A DNA stretch of 64,000 nt from Flavobacteriales bacterium (GTDB lineage Bacteria; Bacteroidota; Bacteroidia; Flavobacteriales_F; PHOS-HE28). Of the stretch, positions 25,736 to 36,091 are shown one piece after another. The first letter of the stretch is position 1; each line of letters begins with the position of its first letter. Both the position numbers and the translations under genes were made by a program. The stretch covers positions 1 to 64,000 of the forward strand of contig JADIYA010000020.1 in NCBI GenBank assembly GCA_016705545.1, given 5' to 3'. The notes below the pieces were generated by a model. The model searched no databases. It was given only the letters and a program-made list of their open reading frames with translations, and was not told the DNA's origin.

Positions 25736-25802
25736 CCACTAGCCTCTAGCCCCAAGCTACTAGCCCGCCTTCGGCGGAAGCCGGCTAGAGGCTCGTGGCT
25801 AG
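25736..25802. repeat. Long imperfect palindrome after leuS
   Basis: GCCACTAGCCTCTAGCC near the leuS stop pairs with GGCTAGAGGCTCGTGGC about 35 bases later (one mismatch in 17), with a second small hairpin CCGCCTTCGGCGG-like in the loop. It may terminate leuS transcription. Its composition (CTAG-rich variants of GCCACTAGCC) looks like a dispersed Bacteroidota intergenic palindrome and not a simple intrinsic terminator. Confidence 0.65.
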
Positions 25803-25855
25803 GAGCGAGCAGCTGCACTCGTACCGATCGGCACCCGCTTTGCGTTCCTGAGGGC

Positions 25856-26680
25856 ATGGCACGCACCTCCACCTTCCTGCTCGCGGGCATCGGCCTCTTC
25901 ACCATGGCCTTCGCCCAGAGTGATCGCCCAACCGAACCGAACACGCTCCCGGCTCCCTCGAGCACGCCGTACCGCAGCATCAGCCACAATGCCTTCAAGC
26001 CCGGCGAGAAGCTCACCTACGTTGTTCACTACGGCTGGATGAACGCTGGCGAAGCGGTTGTGGAATTGCGTGAGTCGGAGCAGCCCATCATGGGACGCAA
26101 GGTGCTGCGCGCGGTGGGCCGCGGCCGGAGCCTCGGCGCCTTCAACGCCTTCTACAAGGTCGATGACTATTACGAGAGCCAGATCGATTCCGAGGGCGTG
26201 TTCCCGTGGATGTTCCAGCGCCGCGTGAGCGAGGGCGGCTACGAGTTCTCACAGGACTACTTCTACCGCCAGCACAAGAACGAGGTGACCACGCAGAAGC
26301 AGCAAACGCATGCTGTGCCACCCAGCGTGCAAGACATGCTCAGCGCCTTCTACTACGCGCGCACGATTGACTTCAGCAACGCCAATCCCGGCGATGTGTA
26401 CACCATCCAGACCTTCCTCGATGACGAGCTCTGGCCCTTGCAGATGAAGTTCATCGGCAGGGAGACGATCAAATTGCGGAACGGGAAGTACCGCTGCATG
26501 AAGTTCCAGCCCGTGGTGCAGGAGGGCCGCGTGTTCAAGACCAACGACGACCTCAACGTGTGGATCACCGACGACGGCAACAAGATCCCCGTGCTCGCGC
26601 AGGCCAAGGTGCTCGTGGGCTCGATCAAGATGGAGCTGAGCCAGTACGAAGGGCTGAGCCATCCGATCGCGAAGCACTAG
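25856..26680 (+). CDS. DUF3108 domain-containing periplasmic protein
   Basis: A 274-aa protein with signal peptide MARTSTFLLAGIGLFTMAFA followed by Q. The body starts NAFKPGEKLTYVVHYGWMNAGEAVVELRESEQP, the DUF3108 signature, and continues with ALRAVGRGRSLGAF-like, YYESQIDSEGVFPWMFQRRV and VWITDDGNKIPVLAQAKVLVGSIKMEL, which close the beta-rich fold. Length is normal. The function of the family is unknown; it is likely periplasmic. It stands alone between leuS and the protease gene. Confidence 0.88.
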   Translation: MARTSTFLLAGIGLFTMAFAQSDRPTEPNTLPAPSSTPYRSISHNAFKPGEKLTYVVHYGWMNAGEAVVELRESEQPIMGRKVLRAVGRGRSLGAFNAFYKVDDYYESQIDSEGVFPWMFQRRVSEGGYEFSQDYFYRQHKNEVTTQKQQTHAVPPSVQDMLSAFYYARTIDFSNANPGDVYTIQTFLDDELWPLQMKFIGRETIKLRNGKYRCMKFQPVVQEGRVFKTNDDLNVWITDDGNKIPVLAQAKVLVGSIKMELSQYEGLSHPIAKH

Positions 26681-27048
26681 GATCATTTTCGGCGCAATCT
26701 GATCGCGAAGCAGGAATGGCCTGCCAGCCCAGGGCGATCACGCGGCTACCATCCCGAAGGCCAGCATCAGCATAAAGGACAAACCCTCTGGTGCTGGTCC
26801 TATTTGAGCAGGTGCTCATGTGACCCGGCACCGCCGGATATCCGCCCTTCCGCGCCCGGCAGTCCGCGCGTGCGTGCAGAGCCTTTGCCAAACGAATGGA
26901 TCGCGGCTGGTTGTGAATGCGCCCGAAGGCCGGGATCGGATGACTTGCGATACCCATGAGCGCAGTGATATTCGACACAGTGCATTCGGACCGGATCACT
27001 CAATTTGCCGGCCCCACAGGCCTTGCCCGTCGGATTCACAATGATGCC
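26681..27048. other. Gene-free spacer upstream of the protease
   Basis: About 370 bases with no convincing coding frame; a frame open toward the protease from 26956 lacks any signal peptide before 27049. No strong hairpin or repeat was seen. It should contain the protease promoter. Confidence 0.4.
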
Positions 27049-30000
27049 ATGAAATCACTTGCACTCGCCCTTTCGCTGCTCACCGCCTTCACCGCCACCG
27101 CCCAGAGTCGTTTCTGGAGCGAATTGCCCGCCGCGCGTGCTGGCCAGATGCCCGGTGAACGGCGCATCGTGCCTGATCGGGCACGAACGCTCAGTCTCGA
27201 TGCCGAAGGACTGCGATTGTTCCTCGCCACGGTCCCTGTCGGTTCGCTCGAGCAGGTGGGCAGTTCCTCGCATCTTTTGGAATTGCCCATGCCCGGCGGG
27301 GGCTTCGCGGGATTCCGATTCCTGGAGGTTCCGGTGATGCACCCCGACCTGCAGGCTCGGTACCCCATGATCCGCACGTATACCGGAGTTGGGCTCGAGG
27401 ACGGCGCGCTGCTGAAAATGGACCTTACCCCGCATGGCTTGCACGCCATGGTGCTCACGCCAAGTTCCGACGACTGGTTCATCGACCCCCTCGTTCACGG
27501 CGATGCCGCCCACTACCAGAGCTACTACAAACGCGACTTCCGCAAACAACTGCCCGCCGACTTCGAGGCCTGCCACTATGACCAGGTGAACGACATCGAC
27601 GCCGCACAGAAGCAGTCGCGCGAATGGATCGCTCAGATGGGCGTCGATCGCGTGGGCGATTGCCAGCTGCGTCGCTACGACCTGGCTTTGGCCTGCACCG
27701 GCGAGTACGCCGCTTTCCACGGCAGCAATACCACCAACAACGACAAAAGCTTCGCTGCGGCCGCGATGGCCACCTCGCTCAACCGGGTGAACGGCATCTA
27801 TGAGAGGGACGCTACGCTCACCATGTTGCTCGTCGCGAACAATGATGCCATCATCTACCTCAACGCCGCCACAGACCCGTACACCAACAGCAATGGCAGC
27901 ACCATGCTGGGCGAGAACATCAGCACCTGCAACAGCGTGATCGGCTCGGCTAACTACGACATCGGCCATGTGTTCAGCACCGGCGGCGGCGGCGTGGCCT
28001 ACCTGAACAGTCCCTGCACCGGCAACAAGGCGGGGGGCGTCACGGGCTCCGGCGAACCGGTTGGCGACCCCTTCGACATCGACTATGTGGCGCACGAGAT
28101 GGGGCACCAGTATGGCGGCAATCACAGCCAGAACAACAACTGCAACCGCGCCGCCAGCGCTGCCGTGGAGGTGGGCAGCGGCATCACGATCATGGGCTAC
28201 GCAGGTATCTGTTCGCCCGATGTGGCCAGCAACAGCATCGCGATGTTCGGCGGCTACAGCATGCAGGAGATAGCCGCCAACATCACCACCGGCGCCAGCA
28301 GCGGCTGCCCAACCACCACCGCGCTCGCCAACGCCCAGCCCACCGCGAATGCCGGCGTGGACCGTGTGATCCCGCGCTCCACGCCCTTCATCCTCACGGG
28401 CAGCGCAACCGACGCCAATCCTGGCAACGTGCTCAGCTACAGCTGGGAGCAAATGGACAACGCCGTGGCCACGCAACCGCCCGCGGCTACCAACACGGGC
28501 GGCCCGGCCTGGGTGCCCTTGTTGCCGCAAGGCACGCCTGTGCGCTACATGCCCAACCTGCCAGCGGTGATCGCCAACACCACGCCCACTTGGGAGGTGC
28601 TCAGCAGCGTGGCGCGCACCTACAATTTCCGCTTCACCGTGCGCGACAATGCCGTGGGCGGTGGCTGCGCGAAGCAGGATAACATGGTGGTGACGGTGAA
28701 CGGAACGGCCGGGCCCTTCGTGGTCACCGCGCCCAATACGGCCGTGGCCTGGACGGCGCTCACTTCGGCAACGGTGACTTGGAACGTGGCCGGCACCAAC
28801 GTCTCGCCGGTGAGTTGCGCGAACGTCGACATCCTGTTGAGCACTGATGGCGGCCTCAGTTATCCCATCACCCTGGCCACCGCCACGCCCAACGATGGCA
28901 GCCAGACGATCACCGTGCCCAGCAACCCCACGACCACTGCGCGCGTGATGGTGCGCGCCAACGGCAACATCTTCTACGACATCAGCAACACCAACTTCAC
29001 GATCACCGTGCCCGCCACCCCCGACTATTCGTTGAGCGTGTCGAGCGCTACGGCCAACGCGTGCCAACCCGCCAACACCACCTATGCGGTGCAGGTCGGC
29101 AGCATCCTCGGTTACAGCAGCGCGGTCACGCTGGGCACCGCGGGTCTCGCGTCGGGCCTGAGCGCATCGTTCAGCCCCAACCCGGTAACGCCCGGTGGCA
29201 GCAGCACGCTCACCATCAACGGCACCGGCAGCGTGGCGCCGGGCACCTACAACCTCACGCTCACCGCCACCAGCGCCAGCGGCAACAAGAACCTGGCGCT
29301 CACGCTTGAGGTGATCGCCCCGGCCGGCACCGTCACCTTGGCATCGCCGGCCAATGGCGCATCGGGCGTGGGCGGCGGCACGCCTTTGACATGGAATGTG
29401 GATCCCAATGCGGCATCGTATGCCATCCAGATCGCCACCGATGCGGGCATGACCAACATCGTGGAGACCGGCAACGGACTCACCGCCACCAGCTACAACA
29501 CGGCGGTGGCCACGCAGCCGCTCACCACCTATTACTGGCGTGTGCAATCGAGCAACGCCTGCGGCTTCGGAACACCATCGGCCATCTGGTCCTACACCAC
29601 CAGCAATTGCCAACCAGTGGCAATCCGCATCGTGCTGGACCGCTACGGTGCCGAGACCACGTGGAACCTGCAGAGCAGCGGAGGCAATGTGGTGGCCAGC
29701 GGCGGACCCTACACCAACCAAGCTGCCAATGGCGCGTACCCGCAACCCGATGTGAACCTGTGCCTGCCTCCGGGCTGCTACACGCTGATCGTGAACGACA
29801 GCTTCGGCGACGGCCTGTGCTGCGCATACGGCAGCGGCTACATCGCGGCACTCGACGCGAGCGGCGCACCCCTGGCCTCGGCATCGACCTTCACCACCAC
29901 GGTGTCGGCCAACTTCTGCCTCGGTACCGCCTGCATCAGCACGCTGCCATTCAGCGAAAGCTTCACCAGCGGGCTGGGCTCGTGGACGCAAGGCATCACC

Positions 30001-31177
30001 GATAACTTCAACTGGACCCTGCAGAGCGGCAGCACGCCCACCAGCAACACCGGTCCGACAGGCGACCACACCACCGGAAGCGGCAACTACCTCTTCACCG
30101 AATCGAGCAGCCCCAACAACCCCGCGCGCACCGCCGAACTCTTCAGCCCCTGCATCGACCTGGAACCGTATGCCAGCGCTGACCTGAGCTTCTGGTACCA
30201 CCTATGGGGCACCACCATGGGCACTCTGAACGTAGATGTGTGGAACGGCACCGCCTGGACGCAAGCCGCATGGAGCCGCACCGGCAACCAGGGCAACAAC
30301 TGGCTGCAGGGCACGCTTTCGCTGAACCCTTGGCTGGGCCAGGCCATCCGCATACGATTCCGGGGGAGTCACGGGCTCAGGCTCCACCAGTGACATGGCC
30401 ATCGACGATATCCTGATCACCGGCAGCAACGAGGTGCAGGTGGCCGCACGCGTGGCGCTCGAAGGCGCTTATGATCCGGGCACCGGCTTGATGCGCGACA
30501 ACCTGCGCGTGCTTCCTTCCTTCCCGCTCACTGAGCCATTCACCGCCTTGGGCTATGCGCATGTGGGCGGTGGCGGCGAAGCCGTGGCGGCGCCGGTGCT
30601 CACCACCACCGGGAACAATGCCATCGTCGATTGGGCGGTGGTGGAGCTGCGCAGCGGCGGCGAGCCGGCCACGGTGCTGGCCACGCGCAGCGCGCTGGTG
30701 CAGCGCGATGGCGATGTAGTGGCCAGCGATGGCCTCAACCCGGTGAGCTTCCCAGTGGCACCGGGCAATTACCATGTGGCAATCCGTCACCGCAATCACC
30801 TGGGCGCGATGACGGCAACTCCCGTAGCCTTGAGCGCTGCCGCCACCACGGTCGATTTCCGGTTGGCCAGCTTGGCCACCTATGGCACCGAGGCGCGCAA
30901 GACCATCGCTGGTGCATTCCCGGCAGAGGCCTTGTGGGCGGGCGATGTGACTTTCAACAGCATGCTGCAGTACGTGGGCACCGACAACGACCGCGACCCC
31001 ATCCTGGTGAGGATCGGTGGCAGCGTGCCCACCAACACGGCAAGCGGATATCTCCCGGAAGACGTGACCCTGGACGGCACTGTGCGCTACGTGGGCGATG
31101 GCAACGACCGCGACCCGATCCTGGTGAACATCGGCGGCAGCCTGCCTACGAACACGCGCGTGGAACAACTGCCTTAA
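27049..31177 (+). CDS. Secreted reprolysin-like metalloprotease with MAM-like and repeat C-terminal modules, one apparent frameshift
   Basis: About 1,375 aa in total. Signal peptide MKSLALALSLLTAFTATAQ. The metzincin zinc site HEMGHQYGGNH (HExxHxxGxxH) is near residue 348, with a Met-turn in IMGYAGIC near 381. Then Ig/Fn3-like domains and a MAM-like domain (LSFWYHLWGTTMGTLNVDVW to IRIRFRG). The frame breaks in the G run at 30361-30365, where the next frame gives VTGSGSTSDMAIDDILITG. The C-terminus has two dockerin-like repeats: YVGTDNDRDPILVRIGGS and YVGDGNDRDPILVNIGGS, each followed by PTNT, ending EQLP. The protein is probably exported to degrade proteins outside the cell; the C-terminal module may act in sorting or calcium binding, by inference. 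Confidence 0.85.
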
Positions 31178-31196
31178 CGAGACTGCTGAGATGCTA

Positions 31197-31222
31197 GCGG
31201 CCCGTGCGCTTGCACGGGCCGC
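31197..31222. terminator. Bidirectional terminator between protease and RND pump genes
   Basis: GCGGCCCGTGC and GCACGGGCCGC form a perfect 11-bp stem around GCTT in the 62-base gap between two convergent genes. Confidence 0.85.
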
Positions 31223-31239
31223 TTCTGCTTGAACGCGAT

Positions 31240-34200
31240 TCAACCAAGCGCAGGCGGCGCCGCTGTCGCCGCCCCCTCATCCCCGCCCGTCATTTGCCCG
31301 CGCACGGGCACCCACCGGTACAGCACCTTGGTGAGCAGCAGGAACATCACCGGCACGATCACCAGGGTGAGGAAGGTGGCGAAGACGAGGCCGAAGATCA
31401 CCGTCCAGCTCATGGGTCCCCAGAACACGGTGTTGTCGCCGCCGAGGGTGAACTGCGGGTCCAGATCGCTGAAGAGCGTGAAGAAGTTGATGTTGATGCC
31501 GATGGCCAGCGGGATCAGGCCAAGCACCGTGGTGATGGCCGTGAGCAGCACGGGGCGCAAGCGGCGTGCGCCGGCATCCTCGATGCTGCGCAGCACATCG
31601 GCCATGGGCAGGCGCTGCTCTTGGGAGAGGCCCAGCTCGGCCTTGCGACGGCTCTGCAGCAGCAGCATGAAGTCAACGAGCACGATGGCGTTGTTCACCA
31701 CCACGCCCGCCAGCGAGATGATGCCCACCATGGTCATCATGATCACGAACTCCATGCGGAAGATCACCAGGCCCAGGAAGACGCCGATCAGCGAGAAGAC
31801 CACGCTGCTCACGATGATGCCCGGTATGGCGGCGCTGTTGAACTGGGCCACGATGATGAGGAAGACGAGGAACACGGCGATCAGCAGCGCGGTGCTCAGG
31901 AAGCTCATCTGCTTGGCCTGCTCCTTCAGCTCACCGGTGAACTCGTAGGTGAAACGCGGGTCCTTCTGGTAGCCCTCGAACGCGGCGATCACCTTCTTCA
32001 CCACGGGATCCTTCTGGAATTCGTCGGTCACGTTGCTCTGCACCTGCACCATGCGCTTGAGGTCCTTGCGCTTCACGGCGCTGAAAGTGCTGGTGTAGGT
32101 AGGCGTGGCCAACGCGCTGATGGGCACCTGGCGGATCTGGCCGTTGGTCTGGTCGCGGAAGGTGACGCGCATGCCGGCGAGCACCTCGGGATCGTAGCGG
32201 TACTCGTCCTTCAGGCGGATGTTCACCGGGTAGTCGTCCTCGCCCTGCTTGTAGGTGCTCACCTCGCGGCCATAAAGACCGGTTCGCAGCGCATCGCCGA
32301 TGGCCCAAGTGCTCACATTGTAGCGGCGGGCCTTCGCGCGGTCGATCACGATCGGCATCTCGGGCTTGCCCAGCTCCACATCGAGCTTGAGCTCCTCCAC
32401 CATGTCGATGTGCTGATCCTTCAAGAAGGCGCGCACCTTCTCACCCTCCTCGATCAGTGCGAGCACGTCATCGCCCTTGATCTCGAGGTTGATGGCCTTG
32501 CCCACCGGCGGACCGGCGGCGTCCTTATCCACCACCACGGTAACGCCGGGCACACCGCGCACGGCCTCGCGGATGGCTTCCATCACATCGAGGGAATTGA
32601 TCCCGCGCCGTTCTGCATACTTCACGAAGCTCACCTGCACGCGCGCCTTATGCGGCGTGGCGTCGAAGCTGGGGCCGGCCATGGGGTCGCTGGTGCCCTC
32701 GCCCACTTGCGCGATCACGCTGCTCACCATGAAATTCTCCAGGCGCTGCGCGGTGCTGCCATCGGGAAGCGTGTCGGTCACGTTGTCGTTGTACTTCGGA
32801 TCCGCGAGCACGGCGAACACGCGGCGCTCGATCTCGCGCGTGGTGGCATCGGTGCTGTTGATGTCCGTGCCGATGGGCTTCTCGATGAACACGTTCACGT
32901 AGAGCGGCTGGTTCACCGGGAAGAAGAGGGTGTTGAGCGGGAAGATGGCGGTGAGCGCCATGGAGAAGAAGAGCAGCCCGATGGTGCCGATGAACATCCA
33001 GCGCGGACGCTTTCCCTTCAAGGCCCAGACGAGGAAGAGGCGGTAGCGCTCCTCCACGCGCGGCATGGTGATAGTCTGGAAGCGCACGCTCGCCGGATAG
33101 AGGAAGTAGTGGTTGAGGTAACCGAAGAGGCCAAATGCGAATGCCAGGTTGCCGAGCGTGAAGAGGAAGGTGTTGCCGCCGAAATGCCCGATCAGGCTGA
33201 AGAGCAGGCCGCCAACGGTCATGATGCCGCCTACCTTGAAGGTGAGGAAGCGCGAAGGGCCGTTCTGCTCCACCTGCATGTAGCGCGCGGCCAGCATGGG
33301 GTTGATGATGAGGCCCACGAAGAGCGAGCTGCTGAGCACCACCATGAGGGTGATGGGCAGGAACTTCATGAACTCACCCATGATTCCCGGCCACATCAGC
33401 AGGGGAATGAAAACCGCCACTGTGGTGGCCGTGCTGGCGATGATGGGCCAGGCCACCTCCCCGATGCCATTCTTGGCAGCGCGGATGGGGCTCTGCCCCT
33501 CGCTCATCAGGCGATGCGTGTTCTCGATCACCACAATGCCGTTGTCCACGAGCATGCCCAGCGCGAGCACGAGGCTGAAGAGCACCATCATGTTCAGGGT
33601 GTATCCCATGGCGTTGAGCACGATGAAGCTCAGCAGCATGCTCATGGGGATGGCGATTCCCACGAAAATGGCATTGCGCAGGCCGAGGAAGAACATGAGG
33701 ATGCCCACCACCAGCAGCACGCCGAAGATGATGGAGTTCTCCAATTCATCAACCTGCGTGCGGGTCTGGTCGCTCATGTCACCGGTGATGGTGACGGTGA
33801 GGTCCTTGGGGAACACATCGCGCTTGAAGCGGTCGAGCACGGCGTTGATGCTGTCGCTGGCCACGAGCAGATTGCGGCCGCTGCGCTTGATCACGTCGAG
33901 CATCACCACCGGCTGGCCGAATTCGCGGGCGTAGCTGGTGGGCTCCACGAAGGTGAAGGCCACATCGGCGATGTCGCCCAAGCGCACGATGTCGAGGTTC
34001 TCCTGCTTCACGATGATGCCGCGCACCTCGTCCATGCTGGTGAACTCGCCATTCACGCTGATGGTGCGGCGCAGGCCATCCACCAGCACCTCCCCGCCGC
34101 TGATGCTCACGTTCTCTTGCTGCACGGCGCTGGCCACATCCTGGAAGCTGAGCTCACGGGCCTCCATCTTCGGCAGGTCGAGGCTGATGCGCAATTCCTT

Positions 34201-34782
34201 CTTGGGCACGCCGCGTATCTCCACCTTGTTCACGGTCTCCAGGTCCTCGAGCTTGTCCTCGAGCTGCTCAGCCCACTTGTTCAGCTGGTCGATGCTGTAG
34301 TCGCCGCTGAGGTTGAGGTTCATCACGGGCATCATCTCCGAGAAGTTCATCTCGAAAACGCTCGGCTCAGCGGGCAGATCGGTGGGGAAGTCGGGGTCGG
34401 CCTTGGCCTTGTCCACCGCGTCCTTCACCTTCCGCAAGGCCTCGCTGGGCTTCACGTTGAAGTCGAACTTGATATGGATGGTGCTGAAGCCCTGCACGCT
34501 GGTGCTGAGGATCTCGTCGATGCCGGTGATGGTCTTGATCTCCTTCTCCAGCGGGCGCGTGATCAGCTTCTCCATGTCGTCCGGGGCGTTGCCTGGGTAC
34601 ATGGTGCTCACGAAGATCTCCGGGGTGACCACCTCGGGGAAAGCCTCGCGCGGCATGCTGGTGTAGGCGTTCCAGCCCACGAGCGCGATGAGGATGCTGA
34701 GCACCATCACGGTGGCGCGATTGTCCACCGCCCACGAGGCGATGCCGAAGCGCTTCTCAGGGAATACGTTGTCGTTTGACAT
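31240..34782 (-). CDS. RND family multidrug efflux transporter, inner-membrane pump
   Basis: A 1,180-aa proton-driven pump of the AcrB/MexB-like superfamily. It starts with one cytoplasmic segment and helix (RATVMVLSILIALVGWNAY), has the first large periplasmic loop (PREAFPEVVTPEIFVSTMYPG, PLEKEIKTITGIDEI), then helices 2-6 with LALGMLVDNGIVVIENTHRL in helix 4 (the proton-relay aspartate region), a second loop, and helices 8-12 with SLAGVVVNNAIVLVDFMLLL and LRPVLLTAITTVLGLIP. Substrates are unknown. It is the last gene of a TetR-TolC-adaptor-pump operon; a 130-base gap separates it from the adaptor. Confidence 0.95.
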   Translation of the reverse strand: MSNDNVFPEKRFGIASWAVDNRATVMVLSILIALVGWNAYTSMPREAFPEVVTPEIFVSTMYPGNAPDDMEKLITRPLEKEIKTITGIDEILSTSVQGFSTIHIKFDFNVKPSEALRKVKDAVDKAKADPDFPTDLPAEPSVFEMNFSEMMPVMNLNLSGDYSIDQLNKWAEQLEDKLEDLETVNKVEIRGVPKKELRISLDLPKMEARELSFQDVASAVQQENVSISGGEVLVDGLRRTISVNGEFTSMDEVRGIIVKQENLDIVRLGDIADVAFTFVEPTSYAREFGQPVVMLDVIKRSGRNLLVASDSINAVLDRFKRDVFPKDLTVTITGDMSDQTRTQVDELENSIIFGVLLVVGILMFFLGLRNAIFVGIAIPMSMLLSFIVLNAMGYTLNMMVLFSLVLALGMLVDNGIVVIENTHRLMSEGQSPIRAAKNGIGEVAWPIIASTATTVAVFIPLLMWPGIMGEFMKFLPITLMVVLSSSLFVGLIINPMLAARYMQVEQNGPSRFLTFKVGGIMTVGGLLFSLIGHFGGNTFLFTLGNLAFAFGLFGYLNHYFLYPASVRFQTITMPRVEERYRLFLVWALKGKRPRWMFIGTIGLLFFSMALTAIFPLNTLFFPVNQPLYVNVFIEKPIGTDINSTDATTREIERRVFAVLADPKYNDNVTDTLPDGSTAQRLENFMVSSVIAQVGEGTSDPMAGPSFDATPHKARVQVSFVKYAERRGINSLDVMEAIREAVRGVPGVTVVVDKDAAGPPVGKAINLEIKGDDVLALIEEGEKVRAFLKDQHIDMVEELKLDVELGKPEMPIVIDRAKARRYNVSTWAIGDALRTGLYGREVSTYKQGEDDYPVNIRLKDEYRYDPEVLAGMRVTFRDQTNGQIRQVPISALATPTYTSTFSAVKRKDLKRMVQVQSNVTDEFQKDPVVKKVIAAFEGYQKDPRFTYEFTGELKEQAKQMSFLSTALLIAVFLVFLIIVAQFNSAAIPGIIVSSVVFSLIGVFLGLVIFRMEFVIMMTMVGIISLAGVVVNNAIVLVDFMLLLQSRRKAELGLSQEQRLPMADVLRSIEDAGARRLRPVLLTAITTVLGLIPLAIGININFFTLFSDLDPQFTLGGDNTVFWGPMSWTVIFGLVFATFLTLVIVPVMFLLLTKVLYRWVPVRGQMTGGDEGAATAAPPALG

Positions 34783-34912
34783 GATGCTCTCCTTGATGTC
34801 CGTTATCCTTTATTGCGATCAGACAGATTCCGTGCTGTTGCTGGCCATGGTTCGTCGCCCATTCGGTCGCTGCCTCGGGTGCGCAGGGAATGCCGCTGTG
34901 CGATGTTCACGA

Positions 34913-36070
34913 TCATGCCCCCTTCAGCACCTGCACTTCCTGCTTGTCCACCACCAGGCGCGCGCCTTGGTCGATGAGCGCGATCCCGCCCTTGAGCGCA
35001 TCTGATGATTCGAGCAGCATGTCGCCGCCCTGGGTGCTGAGCACCTTCACGAAGATCTTGCGGCTCCGGGGCGTGCCGTTCTCCTGGTCCAGCGCGAACA
35101 CATAGCTCTCACCGGCGCTGTTCTGCATCACCAGGCGGCTGGGCACCACCATGGCATCGGCCACCATGAGGTCGCGGATGCGCACGTTCAAGAGCTGGTT
35201 CGGGCGGAGCTTGGTGCCGTTGTCCATGCGCAAGGTGGCCTTGAAGCTGCGGTTGGCGGGGTTGATGTACTGCCCCACTTGCGCGATGGTGGCCATGTGC
35301 TTTTCGTGGGTCTCGGGGATATGCACCTCGACGCTGTCGCCCGGTTTCACCTTCGTGAGCAGGTCCTCCGCGAGGTCGCATTCGATGCTGGCCTTCCCGA
35401 GTGATACCACCCGCGCTACGGGCTGCATGGGGTTGGCCATGTCGCCGAGGTTGGGGAAGATCGCGTCCACCACGCCATCGAAGGGAGCGCGCACTTCGGC
35501 GCTGCTCACCTGGTCCATCATCGACTTCACCTGAGCGGCGCTGCTCTCCATGTTGGCCTGGGCCTGCAGGAACTGCACCTCGCTGCCGATCTTCTGCTCC
35601 CAGAGGCGTGCTTGCTTCTCGAACACGGTGCGCGCCAGCTCGGCTTGGGCCTGGGCCTGTCGAACGCCTTCGCGCAGTGCATCCACATCGATATCGACGA
35701 TGGCCTGGCCTTGCTTCACGCTCTGGCCCTGCTGCACCAGGATGCGCCGCACCTTGCCGCCGGTGGCGGAGAACACCAGCGCATTCTCGTCAGCGCGCAC
35801 GCTGCCATGCGCCTCGGTCCAGTGCGCGAAGGGCTGCGGCTGCAGCGCATAGGTGGTGACCATGGGCAGCGAGCGCTGCATGCCAGGGTCATTGCTGGCG
35901 AGCCAGCCTTCGACCTCGGCGATGGAGGCGTTGAGCTTCTCGCGCGCGGCTTTCAGCGAGTCGCGCTCGGCGCGCTTCGCAGCAACCTGCGCATCGATGT
36001 CGGGAGCGCTGGAGCCGCACGAGGCGAGCAGGGCGATGGCGGGGACTAGGAGAAGGAGGGAGTGACGCAT
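34913..36070 (-). CDS. RND efflux periplasmic adaptor (membrane fusion protein)
   Basis: A 385-aa lipoprotein: MRHSLLLLVPAIALLASCGS with LLASC as lipobox. A coiled-coil hairpin (about residues 125-190) lies between two halves of a lipoyl-like domain: the first half GGKVRRILVQQGQSVKQGQA and the second VRAPFDGVVDAIFPNLGDM. A beta-barrel domain (CDLAEDLLTKVKPGDSVEV) follows. It links the pump to the TolC channel. The start lies 21 bases downstream of the TolC gene. Confidence 0.94.
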   Translation of the reverse strand: MRHSLLLLVPAIALLASCGSSAPDIDAQVAAKRAERDSLKAAREKLNASIAEVEGWLASNDPGMQRSLPMVTTYALQPQPFAHWTEAHGSVRADENALVFSATGGKVRRILVQQGQSVKQGQAIVDIDVDALREGVRQAQAQAELARTVFEKQARLWEQKIGSEVQFLQAQANMESSAAQVKSMMDQVSSAEVRAPFDGVVDAIFPNLGDMANPMQPVARVVSLGKASIECDLAEDLLTKVKPGDSVEVHIPETHEKHMATIAQVGQYINPANRSFKATLRMDNGTKLRPNQLLNVRIRDLMVADAMVVPSRLVMQNSAGESYVFALDQENGTPRSRKIFVKVLSTQGGDMLLESSDALKGGIALIDQGARLVVDKQEVQVLKGA

Positions 36071-36091
36071 GGTCTTGGGTTGGTCGCGTTA

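Noticed and set aside
27055..30201. 1,048-aa open frame on the minus strand
   Set aside because: Antisense shadow of the protease gene, low complexity, no domain.
31204..34779. 1,191-aa open frame on the plus strand
   Set aside because: It is the antisense of the RND pump gene, His/Asp-rich with no domain; open only because of codon bias in the true gene.
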